Positions 7,233 to 14,887 of a DNA stretch of 57,716 bases are shown here, piece after piece; the first letter of the stretch is position 1, and each line of letters opens with the position of its first letter. This DNA comes from Hugenholtzia roseola DSM 9546 (lineage in GTDB: Bacteria > Bacteroidota > Bacteroidia > Cytophagales > Bernardetiaceae), in the NCBI RefSeq assembly GCF_000422585.1, contig NZ_KE383888.1, forward strand, positions 16,624 through 74,339, written 5' to 3'. Below the pieces are notes generated by a model. The model was given only the letters and a program-made list of their open reading frames with translations. It did no database searches and was not told where the DNA came from. The translations under genes were made by a program, and so were the position numbers.

Positions 7233-7802
7233 TTAGTCAATTTTCAAATCAGTAAAAGAGCCTCTAAAAATTATCAGGCATTCTAGCATAAAGCCACTAC
7301 AGTCCATTCCTTGTAAGACAATCGTGAAATTTCCAGAAATTGTGTTGTTTTCAGATTTGGTAATTTCGATGAAAGATGTCAGAGGAATTTTGTTTTCAAT
7401 ACATTGCTTCTTGGTATCTTCATCTTCTACATTTATCTGCGTAGAAACGAAATAAGAGAATTGTGCTGCCGCAGCAGATGGTTCAGTAAATTCTGGGTCA
7501 TCTAAAAGATAGTAGGGTGAATAGAGAGCGTATTTGCCTACTTTTGTTGAACTAAGCATCAGAGACAATCCCTCTACCTCTTCATATTCGACCATCTTTC
7601 CCTCTGTCTTGATTTTGGTAACGGTGTTGTCCTTTACCTTTTCAACAGAAATTTTGTTGTAAGAAAATTTTTCTTGAGTAGAGGAAAGTTTTTCTGTGTC
7701 GTAGTTGTATTCAAACTCCGTAATAGTGCCTTCTATTTTTTGAGCCTGAACAAAAGCAAAAGAATACACAAATACAAACAATAGCAGTATGATTTTTTTC
7801 AT
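7233..7802 (-). CDS. Secreted protein of unknown function
   Basis: A 189-residue protein with a signal peptide (MKKIILLLFVFVYSFAFVQAQ, cleavage after AQ). The mature protein begins KIEGTITEFEYNYDTEKLSS and is rich in lysine, glutamate and threonine, with two cysteines near the end (MDCSGFMLECL). The strand pattern NTISGNFTIVLQGMD and IFRGSFTDLKID again suggests a small beta-barrel or beta-sandwich. This is the first gene of the minus-strand run of secreted proteins, and 319 bases of noncoding DNA precede it. No family recognised. Confidence 0.65.
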   Translation of the reverse strand: MKKIILLLFVFVYSFAFVQAQKIEGTITEFEYNYDTEKLSSTQEKFSYNKISVEKVKDNTVTKIKTEGKMVEYEEVEGLSLMLSSTKVGKYALYSPYYLLDDPEFTEPSAAAAQFSYFVSTQINVEDEDTKKQCIENKIPLTSFIEITKSENNTISGNFTIVLQGMDCSGFMLECLIIFRGSFTDLKID

Positions 7803-8121
7803 AGTTTTAAGTGGATTATAGGTGAAAACTAACTTAGATTCCTCAAAAGATTTTCTTTATCTTGAACCTGCTATAAAATTACAACTCGCTTGTCTATATT
7901 ACAAAACTCTGGTAGATAAAAGAAGAGCAAATGGGAAAAATAAGCCTCTAAATTGGAAGAGAAATGGAAAAGGCTAAAAAATGGATTTGAAGTGCCTTCT
8001 AAGTCAGCCCTTTAAGCCCTAAAAAAATTTACCAATAGTAGGGACAAGGCATTGCCTTGTCCGCAGTGAGATTGAAATAAAAAGGGATTTTCAGACCTAA
8101 AAAAAGGCTTCTGCCCAAATT
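7803..8121. other. Intergenic stretch with a dispersed repeat
   Basis: No coding frame is seen. It holds a poorly conserved A/T-rich leader for the secreted-protein run and, at 8038-8077, one copy of a dispersed repeat. No RNA gene is recognised. Confidence 0.5.
8038..8077 (+). repeat. Dispersed hairpin repeat, copy A
   Basis: GTAGG, then a perfect 10-bp palindrome (GGACAAGGCA, one base, TGCCTTGTCC at 8042-8062), then GCAGTGAGATTGAAA. The tail GTGAGATTGAAA recurs at 18781-18793 and 18879-18891. A diverged reverse-strand copy with the palindrome is at 20021-20060. The layout is like REP-type intergenic repeats. Confidence 0.65.
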
Positions 8122-9021
8122 TTATTTCGTTTCTAATTTGACAAAACAAGGCTTTTTATAGAACTTAACATTACTGCCAAAACGCTCGGCAAAGGCGGCA
8201 AAGTTGGCAGAAGTGGGGTCGGGGTTGTAAAAAGCAAAGACTACTTTGCGGAAAGCACCTTCAAAGCGAGGAGTTTCTAAAAGAGCCTCATAAAAGAGTG
8301 CCGCCACTTGGGTAGGCGAATTTTGGAAAACGCCACAGCCCCAAGCCCCCAAGACCAAGTCGCGATGCCCTTTGCGCTTTGCCAAAAGCAAGAACTTTTC
8401 CATGCGCTTGCGAAGGGTCGGTACGATAAGGTCGGCTTTTTCCTGCTCCTGCCGCCTTACAACGCCAGCATTGACAGCGGGCGAGGTCAGGATTGTGGCA
8501 GTGTAAAAATCGTCGAGTAGGTTGCCCTCGTCATCGCGAAAGATGGGTACATTGGGCGAATAAATCATTTTGTCGGAATAGAGGCAGGTTTTTATCTGAC
8601 GGTGCGCCTGATAATAGTCGTTTTCAAACTTCATCTGACAAGGATAGAGTGCCGAAGCGCGTGCCAAACTTTCCTCCTGCGCCTGTGCGCCTTTGAGAAA
8701 TCCGCCACCTGCATTTTTGGCAGAGGCAAAATTAAGCACAAAGATAGCTTCCTGCGGATTTTCTCTTTCCTGATAAAGGCGTTGGGCTGCTTGTAGGGTG
8801 CTTTCGTGTGAAAGGCTGATTTGCAACACTTCGCTTGGCTTTTGAAGCGCATCGAGAGCCGCTGGCGAAAGGCTATTTTCCGAAAAAAAACTGCTTTTTT
8901 CAATCGCCTCTGCGATTGCCGAGCGCATTTCTACGCGCTTTTGTTGGGAATTGTAGTAATAACCTTTTGCAATGATGTCGAGGGTTTCCTCTGCGAGGGC
9001 AATGCGTGTATTTTTTTTCAT
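8122..9021 (-). CDS. Bacterial-type poly(ADP-ribose) glycohydrolase (TIGR02452 family)
   Basis: A 299-residue macrodomain-type protein of the TIGR02452/microbial PARG family, which removes ADP-ribose polymers or related ADP-ribose conjugates in the cytosol. The signature is present: NAGGG at 103-107 followed by QEE at 115-117 (GGG-x7-QEE), where a glutamate of the QEE is catalytic, then ARASALYPC, YSPNVPIFRDD and the C-terminal VLGAWGCGVFQN phosphate-binding loop. Length is usual for the family. It is monocistronic, with no partner ADP-ribosyltransferase visible nearby, so its substrate may be made elsewhere, for example by a toxin or an invading element. The catalytic motif is intact. Confidence 0.9.
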   Translation of the reverse strand: MKKNTRIALAEETLDIIAKGYYYNSQQKRVEMRSAIAEAIEKSSFFSENSLSPAALDALQKPSEVLQISLSHESTLQAAQRLYQERENPQEAIFVLNFASAKNAGGGFLKGAQAQEESLARASALYPCQMKFENDYYQAHRQIKTCLYSDKMIYSPNVPIFRDDEGNLLDDFYTATILTSPAVNAGVVRRQEQEKADLIVPTLRKRMEKFLLLAKRKGHRDLVLGAWGCGVFQNSPTQVAALFYEALLETPRFEGAFRKVVFAFYNPDPTSANFAAFAERFGSNVKFYKKPCFVKLETK

Positions 9022-9201
9022 TTGAAAGACAAAAAAGTGAAAGAGAAGATAAAAAAGGCTGCGCCTTGTTGTCTAAAAGTTTATTTTTTCCTAATAAGTT
9101 CCTTTACCGCTTCTCTCTTGTTTCAAATGATTTGCGTAAAAAATAAATGTAAAATATTTTATATAAGCCGTTTTATAGATTTTATAAAACGGCTTACTTT
9201 T

Positions 9202-9567
9202 TTATTTTTCTTTTTCTTTTAATAAATCAGCTTCAATCACTACCTTTCTCGATTGAGCTAAGGTTAGGGTAAAAAGATTTATTAAAAAATTGTCAAATCC
9301 AGACTTTACCACCACTGTTACATTGGCTACAGCATCAGGCTTTTTTGCGGCTATTTCTGTTGCCAAGAGCTGTGAAGCATCAAAGGATGAGGTGTAATCG
9401 AAGTTACTATTTTTCTTGATTTTGATGTGTTCGACCAACTCCATTTTTTCGGCGGGCTGATTAAGCAATATTGGGACTGCACCCTTTCCACTAATTCTTG
9501 CCACTGTGCAAGAACCAAAAGAAAGCATTGTAGTTATTGCTAAAAAAGTAAAAACTATTTTTTTCAT
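9202..9567 (-). CDS. Small lipoprotein, TRL-like
   Basis: A 121-residue lipoprotein. MKKIVFTFLAITTMLSFGSC gives a lipobox with cysteine 20. The mature part has KKNSNFDYTSSFDASQLLATEIAAKKPDAVANVTVVVKSG, which resembles the TRL/YcfJ-like or Bor-like small lipoproteins, and ends with SRKVVIEADLLK. Assignment is weak. It starts one base after the stop of the upstream lipoprotein gene, so the two are co-translated from one message. An envelope role is inferred from the lipobox only. Confidence 0.7.
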   Translation of the reverse strand: MKKIVFTFLAITTMLSFGSCTVARISGKGAVPILLNQPAEKMELVEHIKIKKNSNFDYTSSFDASQLLATEIAAKKPDAVANVTVVVKSGFDNFLINLFTLTLAQSRKVVIEADLLKEKEK

Positions 9568-9568
9568 T

Positions 9569-9925
9569 TTATTGTATAATTAAAGGTAATTCTGTTGTTT
9601 TTCCCGCAGTGACTTGTACTTGCCCTTCTCCGTAAAATATACTTCCTGCCACATCAGCAGCGGCAGCAAAATAATAAGTTCCAGGAAGCAAAGTGAATCT
9701 TGCACCAGAGGCAGTTGTTTCTTTTATGTCTAAGAAAACTTGATTTTGCAAATTTTCTATGGAAGTAGCAATCCCAACTTCTGCACCCGCATAGTTGCCG
9801 CTTTGCCCAGCTAAACGAACTAAGACTACTAAAGTGCCATTCGGGTCAGTTTCTTCTTTTGCACAAGAAGATATTCCCACTAATAGCGTGATGATTAGTA
9901 ATAGATAATTTATTTTTTTTAACAT
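9569..9925 (-). CDS. Small lipoprotein with carboxypeptidase-regulatory-like fold
   Basis: A 118-residue predicted lipoprotein with leader MLKKINYLLLIITLLVGISSC (cysteine 21). The mature domain (GTLVVLVRLAGQSGNYAGAEVGIATS, then FTLLPGTYYFAAAADVAGSIFYGEGQVQVTAGKTTELPLII) matches the prealbumin-like/CarboxypepD_reg-like beta sandwich, in which TLLPGTYYF is the typical penultimate strand. Such domains are carrier or adhesion modules. The in-frame ATG 27 codons upstream is rejected because the lipobox start fits. Copy 3 of the CCGAAAA/AGAGTAGG motif lies 21 bases before this ATG. One base separates it from the next lipoprotein gene. Confidence 0.7.
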   Translation of the reverse strand: MLKKINYLLLIITLLVGISSCAKEETDPNGTLVVLVRLAGQSGNYAGAEVGIATSIENLQNQVFLDIKETTASGARFTLLPGTYYFAAAADVAGSIFYGEGQVQVTAGKTTELPLIIQ

Positions 9926-9946
9926 TTTAATAAGTGTTAAAAGATG

Positions 9947-9966
9947 CCTACTCTCATGTTTTTCGG
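9947..9966 (-). promoter_or_regulatory. Leader motif copy 3
   Basis: Minus-strand CCGAAAA then, after five bases, AGAGTAGG, with GCC/GGC able to pair around it. It sits 21 bases before the start of the lipoprotein gene at 9569-9925. Confidence 0.5.
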
Positions 9967-9998
9967 CTTCGACAATCAAGACAAAAATGTTGAATTGA

Positions 9999-10030
9999 TT
10001 TTGCAAAGAACTAAAAATATATTAGCTTTG
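9999..10030 (+). promoter_or_regulatory. Promoter of the XRE regulator gene
   Basis: TTTTG at 9999-10003 and TAGCTTTG at 10023-10030 with a spacing of 19 bases, the best match to the Bacteroidota promoter consensus in this window. It drives the helix-turn-helix gene at 10078. Confidence 0.75.
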
Positions 10031-10077
10031 TCCACCTATTAGAACTTTGTTTTTTACACAGTAACCTTTATCTCATC

Positions 10078-10464
10078 ATGAAAATAACAGAAAAAATTCG
10101 ACATTTGCGAACCTTGCATGGGTATACACAAGAGAACATGGCGGAAATGCTCAATATGTCCGTTAATGGCTATGCAAATATTGAGCGTGGAGAAACAGAT
10201 TTGACGCTTTCGCGCATAGAACAAATTGCTAAATTATTTAATCTTACTTTTTTGGAACTTGTCAATAATGGAGAGTATCGCTTTTTCTTTTTATCTGGCA
10301 ACAATAACAACAACAATTATTTTGTAAATAATCCATCAGAACATTCAGAAGAAATAGAAAAACTACGTTTGGCTATTCAAAGTAAAGACCAAAAAATTGA
10401 ATTTTTAGAAAAAGAAATTTTATATCAAAAAGAAATAATAAATTTATTAAAGTCAGAAAAATAA
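10078..10464 (+). CDS. XRE-family transcriptional regulator with coiled coil
   Basis: A 128-residue regulator. Residues 3-60 form an XRE/Cro-type helix-turn-helix: KIRHLRTLHGYTQENMAEMLNMSVNGYANIERG and then DLTLSRIEQIAKLFN, with the recognition helix at NMSVNGYANIE. An asparagine-rich linker (GNNNNNNYFVNN) follows, then about 40 residues of coiled coil (EIEKLRLAIQSKDQKIEFLEKEI), probably for dimerisation or partner binding. It is transcribed alone, divergent from the two lipoprotein genes, so those are plausible targets. Standard size for this subfamily in Bacteroidota. Confidence 0.85.
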   Translation: MKITEKIRHLRTLHGYTQENMAEMLNMSVNGYANIERGETDLTLSRIEQIAKLFNLTFLELVNNGEYRFFFLSGNNNNNNYFVNNPSEHSEEIEKLRLAIQSKDQKIEFLEKEILYQKEIINLLKSEK

Positions 10465-10468
10465 ATTG

Positions 10469-10510
10469 TAAAATAAAATTAGGCAACTTTTGTTGCCTAA
10501 TTTTATTTTA
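10469..10510. terminator. Bidirectional terminator, 19-bp perfect stem
   Basis: A perfect 19-bp inverted repeat (core AGGCAAC and GTTGCCT, with A-rich and T-rich outer halves) around a 4-base loop. It separates the convergent XRE and hslU genes and serves both strands. Confidence 0.85.
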
Positions 10511-10529
10511 TCCCTAAAAATATTTAAAT

Positions 10530-11882
10530 TTACAAGATATACTTGCTCAAATCGCGGTTCTTGACGAGTTTTTGCAATTTTTCTAATACTAAATCTTTGG
10601 TTATCAATATTTTAGCATTCGAGCCTATCTTATCGGGAACATCAAAAAGGAACTCATTGAGAAGCTGACTCATGACGGTATGCAAACGCCTTGCCCCAAT
10701 GTTTTCTACTTCGCTATTGATATAAAAAGCAATATCGGCAATTTCGGAAAGCGCGTCATCATTGAAGCGCAATTCTACTTGTTCTGCCTCTAAAAGGGCT
10801 TCGTACTGCTTGGTAAGGGCATTTTTGGGGTCTTTCAAGATGCGATAGAAGTCGTCTTTGGTAAGCGAATTGAGTTCTACGCGGATAGGAAAACGCCCCT
10901 GCAATTCGGGAATTAGGTCGGAAGGTTTCGATACGTGAAAAGCACCTGCGGCGATAAAAAGCACGTGGTCGGTATTGATAATGCCATATTTGGTACTCAC
11001 CGCCGAGCCTTCTACGATAGGCAATAAATCGCGCTGCACACCCTCCCTGCTGACATCGGGGCTGCCGCCGCCGCCTCTGCTGCTGGAAGCGATTTTATCA
11101 ATTTCATCTATGAAAATAATCCCTGCATTTTCGGCGCGTGCAATGGCTTCTTCTTTTACTTCGTCCATATCAATAACGCGATTTGCCTCCTCTTCGAAAA
11201 GAATCCGACGCGCGTCTGTGATACTGACTTTGCGCTTCTTCGAGCGTTTGGGTAGCATATCGCTCAACATTTCTTGGAAATTGACGGGTACGTCGTCCAT
11301 CGCATTGCTAATCATACCCACGCCCGACATGTTGCTGCTTTCTACGGTGATGTCAATTTTGCGCTCTTCGAGTTCGCCTGCTTTTAGTTTTTGTCGGAAT
11401 CTTTCCCTTGTTTCTTGATTGAGCTGCACGTCTGAATCAGAGCCAGCGCGTAGGGGCGGAATCAGGGCATCTAAAATTTGGTCTTCTACCAACTGCTCGA
11501 TTTTTTCCTTGGCGGCTTCTTTGCGCTCTAATTTTACCAACTTAACCGATTGCTCCACCAAATCGCGCACCATGCTCTCTACATCTCTACCCACATACCC
11601 TACTTCGGTGAATTTCGAGGCTTCTACTTTCACAAAGGGCGCGGCTGCAATCTTTGCCAAACGACGTGCAATTTCGGTCTTGCCTACCCCTGTCGCGCCT
11701 ATCATCAAAATATTGTTGGGCATGATTTCGCGCTTCATATCCTCGCGTGCATGCATGCGCCGCCAGCGGTTGCGTAGCGCAATGGCGACATTGCGCTTTG
11801 CGTCGTGTTGTCCGATGATGTATTTATCTAATTCCGCCACAATTTGCAGGGGCGTGAGGAAGGCTTGATTTTCTGAAAGCAT
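10530..11882 (-). CDS. hslU: ATP-dependent protease ATPase subunit HslU
   Basis: HslU, the AAA+ unfoldase of the HslUV (ClpYQ) protease, 450 residues. The start LTPLQIVAELDKYIIGQHDAKRNVAIALRNRWRRM is typical. Walker A is GATGVGKT near residues 58-65, Walker B is IIFIDEIDKIA, and the intermediate I-domain (about 110-240) lies between them. The C-terminus ...DLSKYIL is the HslV-activating tail. hslV is not adjacent here, and in many Bacteroidota the two genes are separated. Monocistronic, with its own 300-base upstream region. Confidence 0.97.
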   Translation of the reverse strand: MLSENQAFLTPLQIVAELDKYIIGQHDAKRNVAIALRNRWRRMHAREDMKREIMPNNILMIGATGVGKTEIARRLAKIAAAPFVKVEASKFTEVGYVGRDVESMVRDLVEQSVKLVKLERKEAAKEKIEQLVEDQILDALIPPLRAGSDSDVQLNQETRERFRQKLKAGELEERKIDITVESSNMSGVGMISNAMDDVPVNFQEMLSDMLPKRSKKRKVSITDARRILFEEEANRVIDMDEVKEEAIARAENAGIIFIDEIDKIASSSRGGGGSPDVSREGVQRDLLPIVEGSAVSTKYGIINTDHVLFIAAGAFHVSKPSDLIPELQGRFPIRVELNSLTKDDFYRILKDPKNALTKQYEALLEAEQVELRFNDDALSEIADIAFYINSEVENIGARRLHTVMSQLLNEFLFDVPDKIGSNAKILITKDLVLEKLQKLVKNRDLSKYIL

Positions 11883-12183
11883 ATTTTATGTTTTTGAAAT
11901 AAAAGCAACTAAAAACTTTACCCTACGGCAAAGACCAGCGTGAGAGGCGCGGCAAGGCATCACTCGAATAAGAAAACGAATTTCACACAATTTGGGTTAT
12001 CTTTACAAATCCTTTTGGCAAATCCTTTCCTTTTCTTCTGCCCAAGCCTTCGCGCTTAGAGGCGGCACAAGTAGCCAAAACGAGGGCGCGTTTCTGAAAA
12101 AGATGACCTATCTTATCGTTTCAAAACTGCACCACTCAAATTTTACACTAAGATACGCAACATATTTAAAAAAACAATACCTT
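11883..12183. other. Divergent intergenic region hslU / hemB
   Basis: About 300 bases between the divergent hslU and hemB genes. An open frame runs through the last part in frame with hemB but has no plausible ATG start. TATCTTTA at 11998-12005 resembles a -7 box for hemB without a good upstream box. No riboswitch or RNA gene is recognised. Confidence 0.4.
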
Positions 12184-13164
12184 ATGATGCTTTTACATCG
12201 CCCACGCCGCAACCGTCAGGCGGAAACCCTCCGTCAGATGCTTGCCGAAACAAGCCTACAAACCGCCGATTTTATCTATCCGCTCTTTTTGATAGAAGGA
12301 CAAAATAAGGCGATTGAAATAAATTCTATGCCTAATATCTATCGCCTCTCCTTAGACAAACTCTTAGAAGAAGTGGCACAATGTGTAGAGTTGGGTATCA
12401 AAGCCTTTGCCCCTTTCCCAAGCCTTTCCGACGACAAAAAAGACAAGTACGGCACAGAAAGTTATCGCAAGGGAAGCCTATATTTGGAAGCCATTGCTGC
12501 GCTGAAAAAAAATTTTCCCGACATTGTACTTTTCACAGATGTAGCCTTAGACCCATACAGTAGCGACGGGCATGACGGCGTTGTGGAAAATGGCATCATT
12601 TTAAACGACGAAACGCTGCCTATTTTGGGCAAGATGGCAGTAGCACAGGCGCAGGCTGGTGCTGATTTTGTCGCGCCTTCGGATATGATGGACGGCAGAG
12701 TGGGCTACCTACGACAAGCCTTAGATGCCGCAGGATACACCCAAACAGGCATTTTAGCCTATACCGCCAAGTATGCAAGTGCCTTTTATGGTCCCTTTCG
12801 TGATGCGCTCGATTCTGCACCCCGTTTTGGCGACAAGAAAACCTACCAAATGAACCCCGCCAATAGAAAGGAAGCACTTTTAGAGGCGCAATTAGACTTC
12901 GAAGAAAGTGCCGATATGCTTATGGTAAAACCTGCGCTTTCTTATTTAGACATCATTTCCGACCTTAATCAAAATTTTAACCTTCCTATTGCTGCCTACA
13001 ACGTCAGCGGTGAGTATGCAATGGTAAAGGCGGCGGCACAGAAGGGTTGGATTGATGGCGAAAAGGTCATGCTCGAAATTTTGCTTTCTATCAAAAGAGC
13101 AGGTGCGAAGGTCATTTTGAGTTACTTTGCCAAAGAGTTTGCAAGTTTGAGAAAAAAAGCATAG
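12184..13164 (+). CDS. hemB: Delta-aminolevulinic acid dehydratase (porphobilinogen synthase)
   Basis: HemB joins two 5-aminolevulinate molecules into porphobilinogen for haem and related tetrapyrroles. The 326-residue protein starts MMLLHRPRRNRQAETLRQML, close to the usual HemB start RPRRLR. Family marks are VLFTDVALDPYSSDGHDG, PSDMMDGRVGYLR, the first active-site lysine segment AYTAKYASAFYGPFRDA and the Schiff-base lysine segment MLMVKPALSYLDI. In place of the zinc-binding cysteine cluster (DxCxC) it has DVALDPYSSDG, so it is likely of the magnesium-type rather than zinc-type class. An upstream in-frame extension of 64 codons lacks homology and was dropped. A strong terminator follows. Confidence 0.95.
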   Translation: MMLLHRPRRNRQAETLRQMLAETSLQTADFIYPLFLIEGQNKAIEINSMPNIYRLSLDKLLEEVAQCVELGIKAFAPFPSLSDDKKDKYGTESYRKGSLYLEAIAALKKNFPDIVLFTDVALDPYSSDGHDGVVENGIILNDETLPILGKMAVAQAQAGADFVAPSDMMDGRVGYLRQALDAAGYTQTGILAYTAKYASAFYGPFRDALDSAPRFGDKKTYQMNPANRKEALLEAQLDFEESADMLMVKPALSYLDIISDLNQNFNLPIAAYNVSGEYAMVKAAAQKGWIDGEKVMLEILLSIKRAGAKVILSYFAKEFASLRKKA

Positions 13165-13171
13165 TACAAAT

Positions 13172-13212
13172 ACTTCAACAAAAATGGCGCACTTTGTCAT
13201 TTTTGTTGAAGT
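13172..13212. terminator. Terminator after hemB
   Basis: A perfect 15-bp inverted repeat (ACTTCAACAAAAATG and CATTTTTGTTGAAGT) with an 11-base loop, eight bases after the hemB stop. It may act in both orientations. Confidence 0.75.
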
Positions 13213-13274
13213 CTTGATGTGATAAAAAACTTTTACAGTCTATTTTTGCGTATCATACCTTAAAAGATAAGTTT

Positions 13275-14828
13275 ATGCAAAATCTACCTTTACTTCCCTT
13301 GGGTCTTCAAAATTTTGAGGAATTGCGCCGTCATGATATGCTTTACGTTGATAAGACGGAATTTTTATACAATATTTTGCAGACTAAAACCTCTTTCTTT
13401 TTTCTTTCCCGCCCGCGCCGTTTTGGTAAGTCGTTGCTTATCAGTACATTAAAGTCTTTGTTTGAGGGCAGGCAGGAGCTTTTCGAGGGTTTGTATATTC
13501 ACGATAAAATAGAGTGGCAGCCCTATCCGATAATTCATTTGGATTTTAGCAAGATGGGTTTTAAAGACATAGGTCTGTTTGCATCTATCGAAAAAGGTTT
13601 GCTTGAAGTGGCTGAATCAAATGGTTTGGAACTGAAAAATGCAGGCATTGGGTTAAAATTTAGTGAGTTGATGGAAAAACTACATCAAAAAACAGGTAGA
13701 CAAGTTGTAATTTTAATAGATGAATATGACAAACCGATAACGGACGTTTTGGAGGTGGGCAAAAATGAAAAAGCACACGAACATAGGGAAACTTTGCGCC
13801 AACTGTATAGCGTAGTGAAAGGCAATTCGGAGCATATTCGCCTATTTTTTATGACAGGAATAAGCCGTTTTTCGCGTGTATCTATTTTTTCAGATTTGAA
13901 CAATCTAACAGATTTAACGTTGCACAATGATTTTCACAACCTGTTGGGCTATACACAGCAGGAATTGGAAACCTATTTTGCGTCTCATTTGCAAGCAATT
14001 AGCGACGAACAGGGCATAAGCAAGGAAGATTTGCTTTTGCAGGTGAAAGAATGGTATAATGGTTACTCTTGGAATGGCAGGTCGCGCGTGTATAATCCTT
14101 ATTCGATACTTCGTTTTTTAGATGCGCGTGTGTTTCAAAATTTTTGGTTTGAAAGTGGCACGCCTAAATTTTTGGTAAAAATATTGACTGAAAGAATGAT
14201 ATATAAAGTAGGTCGTACTACGGCTTCGCAATCGGAAACGGAAAATTTCAACCTCGATAATTTGAACATCGAAACGTTACTTTTCCAAACAGGTTATCTC
14301 ACCATTAAAGGATATGATGTAGTTCAGCGATTGATATTAGACTATCCCAATAAAGAAGTAGAACAATCAATGACCGAGCATATCCTACAAGGTTTTGCAC
14401 ATACGCCTAAATCGTCTATTGCTTTGGATATTACGATTGCGATATTAGAGCATAATATTGAACTATTGATAGAAACAGTGAACGCGCTTTATGCCACTAT
14501 CCCCTATCAACTTTTCAATCAGCATCAGGAGAAATATTTTCATGCCGTTTTGTTTTTGGCACTCAAACTCTGCGGTTTTCATATCGAATCGGAAGTAAGC
14601 GTGTCTACGGGTCGTCTTGATGCGGTTTTGAGCCATCAAAATCGGGTTTATATTTTTGAATTTAAGTTGAATGATTCAGCCGAAAATGCGTTGAAACAGA
14701 TTCATCAAAAGGGCTATTACAAACGCTATCAAAATCAGGACAAAAAAATCTACCTGCTCGGTATCGGCTTTTCGGCGCAAACCAAAGAGGTTTCGGATTG
14801 GAAGATGGAGGAGTTGCTAGAAAATTAG
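13275..14828 (+). CDS. AAA-ATPase-like / PD-(D/E)XK family protein (DUF1703)
   Basis: A 517-residue protein of the AAA-ATPase-like plus DUF1703 family. The N-terminal part has a P-loop (FLSRPRRFGKSLLISTL, about residues 43-59) and a Walker B-like VVILIDEYDKPI near residue 145, with an ISRFSRVSIFSDLNNLTDL segment typical of the family. The C-terminal 120 residues are a PD-(D/E)XK nuclease-like domain: GRLDAVL, then VYIFEFKL, then a Gln/Tyr helix (ALKQIHQKGYYKRY). Members are abundant in Bacteroidota and are often multicopy, and no firm function is known; a role linked to mobile elements or defence has been suggested by their distribution. Monocistronic. Confidence 0.88.
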   Translation: MQNLPLLPLGLQNFEELRRHDMLYVDKTEFLYNILQTKTSFFFLSRPRRFGKSLLISTLKSLFEGRQELFEGLYIHDKIEWQPYPIIHLDFSKMGFKDIGLFASIEKGLLEVAESNGLELKNAGIGLKFSELMEKLHQKTGRQVVILIDEYDKPITDVLEVGKNEKAHEHRETLRQLYSVVKGNSEHIRLFFMTGISRFSRVSIFSDLNNLTDLTLHNDFHNLLGYTQQELETYFASHLQAISDEQGISKEDLLLQVKEWYNGYSWNGRSRVYNPYSILRFLDARVFQNFWFESGTPKFLVKILTERMIYKVGRTTASQSETENFNLDNLNIETLLFQTGYLTIKGYDVVQRLILDYPNKEVEQSMTEHILQGFAHTPKSSIALDITIAILEHNIELLIETVNALYATIPYQLFNQHQEKYFHAVLFLALKLCGFHIESEVSVSTGRLDAVLSHQNRVYIFEFKLNDSAENALKQIHQKGYYKRYQNQDKKIYLLGIGFSAQTKEVSDWKMEELLEN

Positions 14829-14887
14829 TTTTAATTTTTTTTAATTAGTTTTAATTATTTTAAAAATTTACCTTAGCTATAATTCTG

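Noticed and set aside
11992-12183. Upstream extension of hemB in the same frame
   Set aside because: It starts at a TTG, has no homology and is longer than any HemB N-terminus.
11883-12183. A cobalamin or other riboswitch upstream of hemB
   Set aside because: No conserved core sequence of a known riboswitch class is visible in the leader.
13275-14828. Restriction or defence system by the DUF1703/AAA protein
   Set aside because: Domain content alone, without partner methylase or effector genes, is not enough; the family is widespread and of unknown role.
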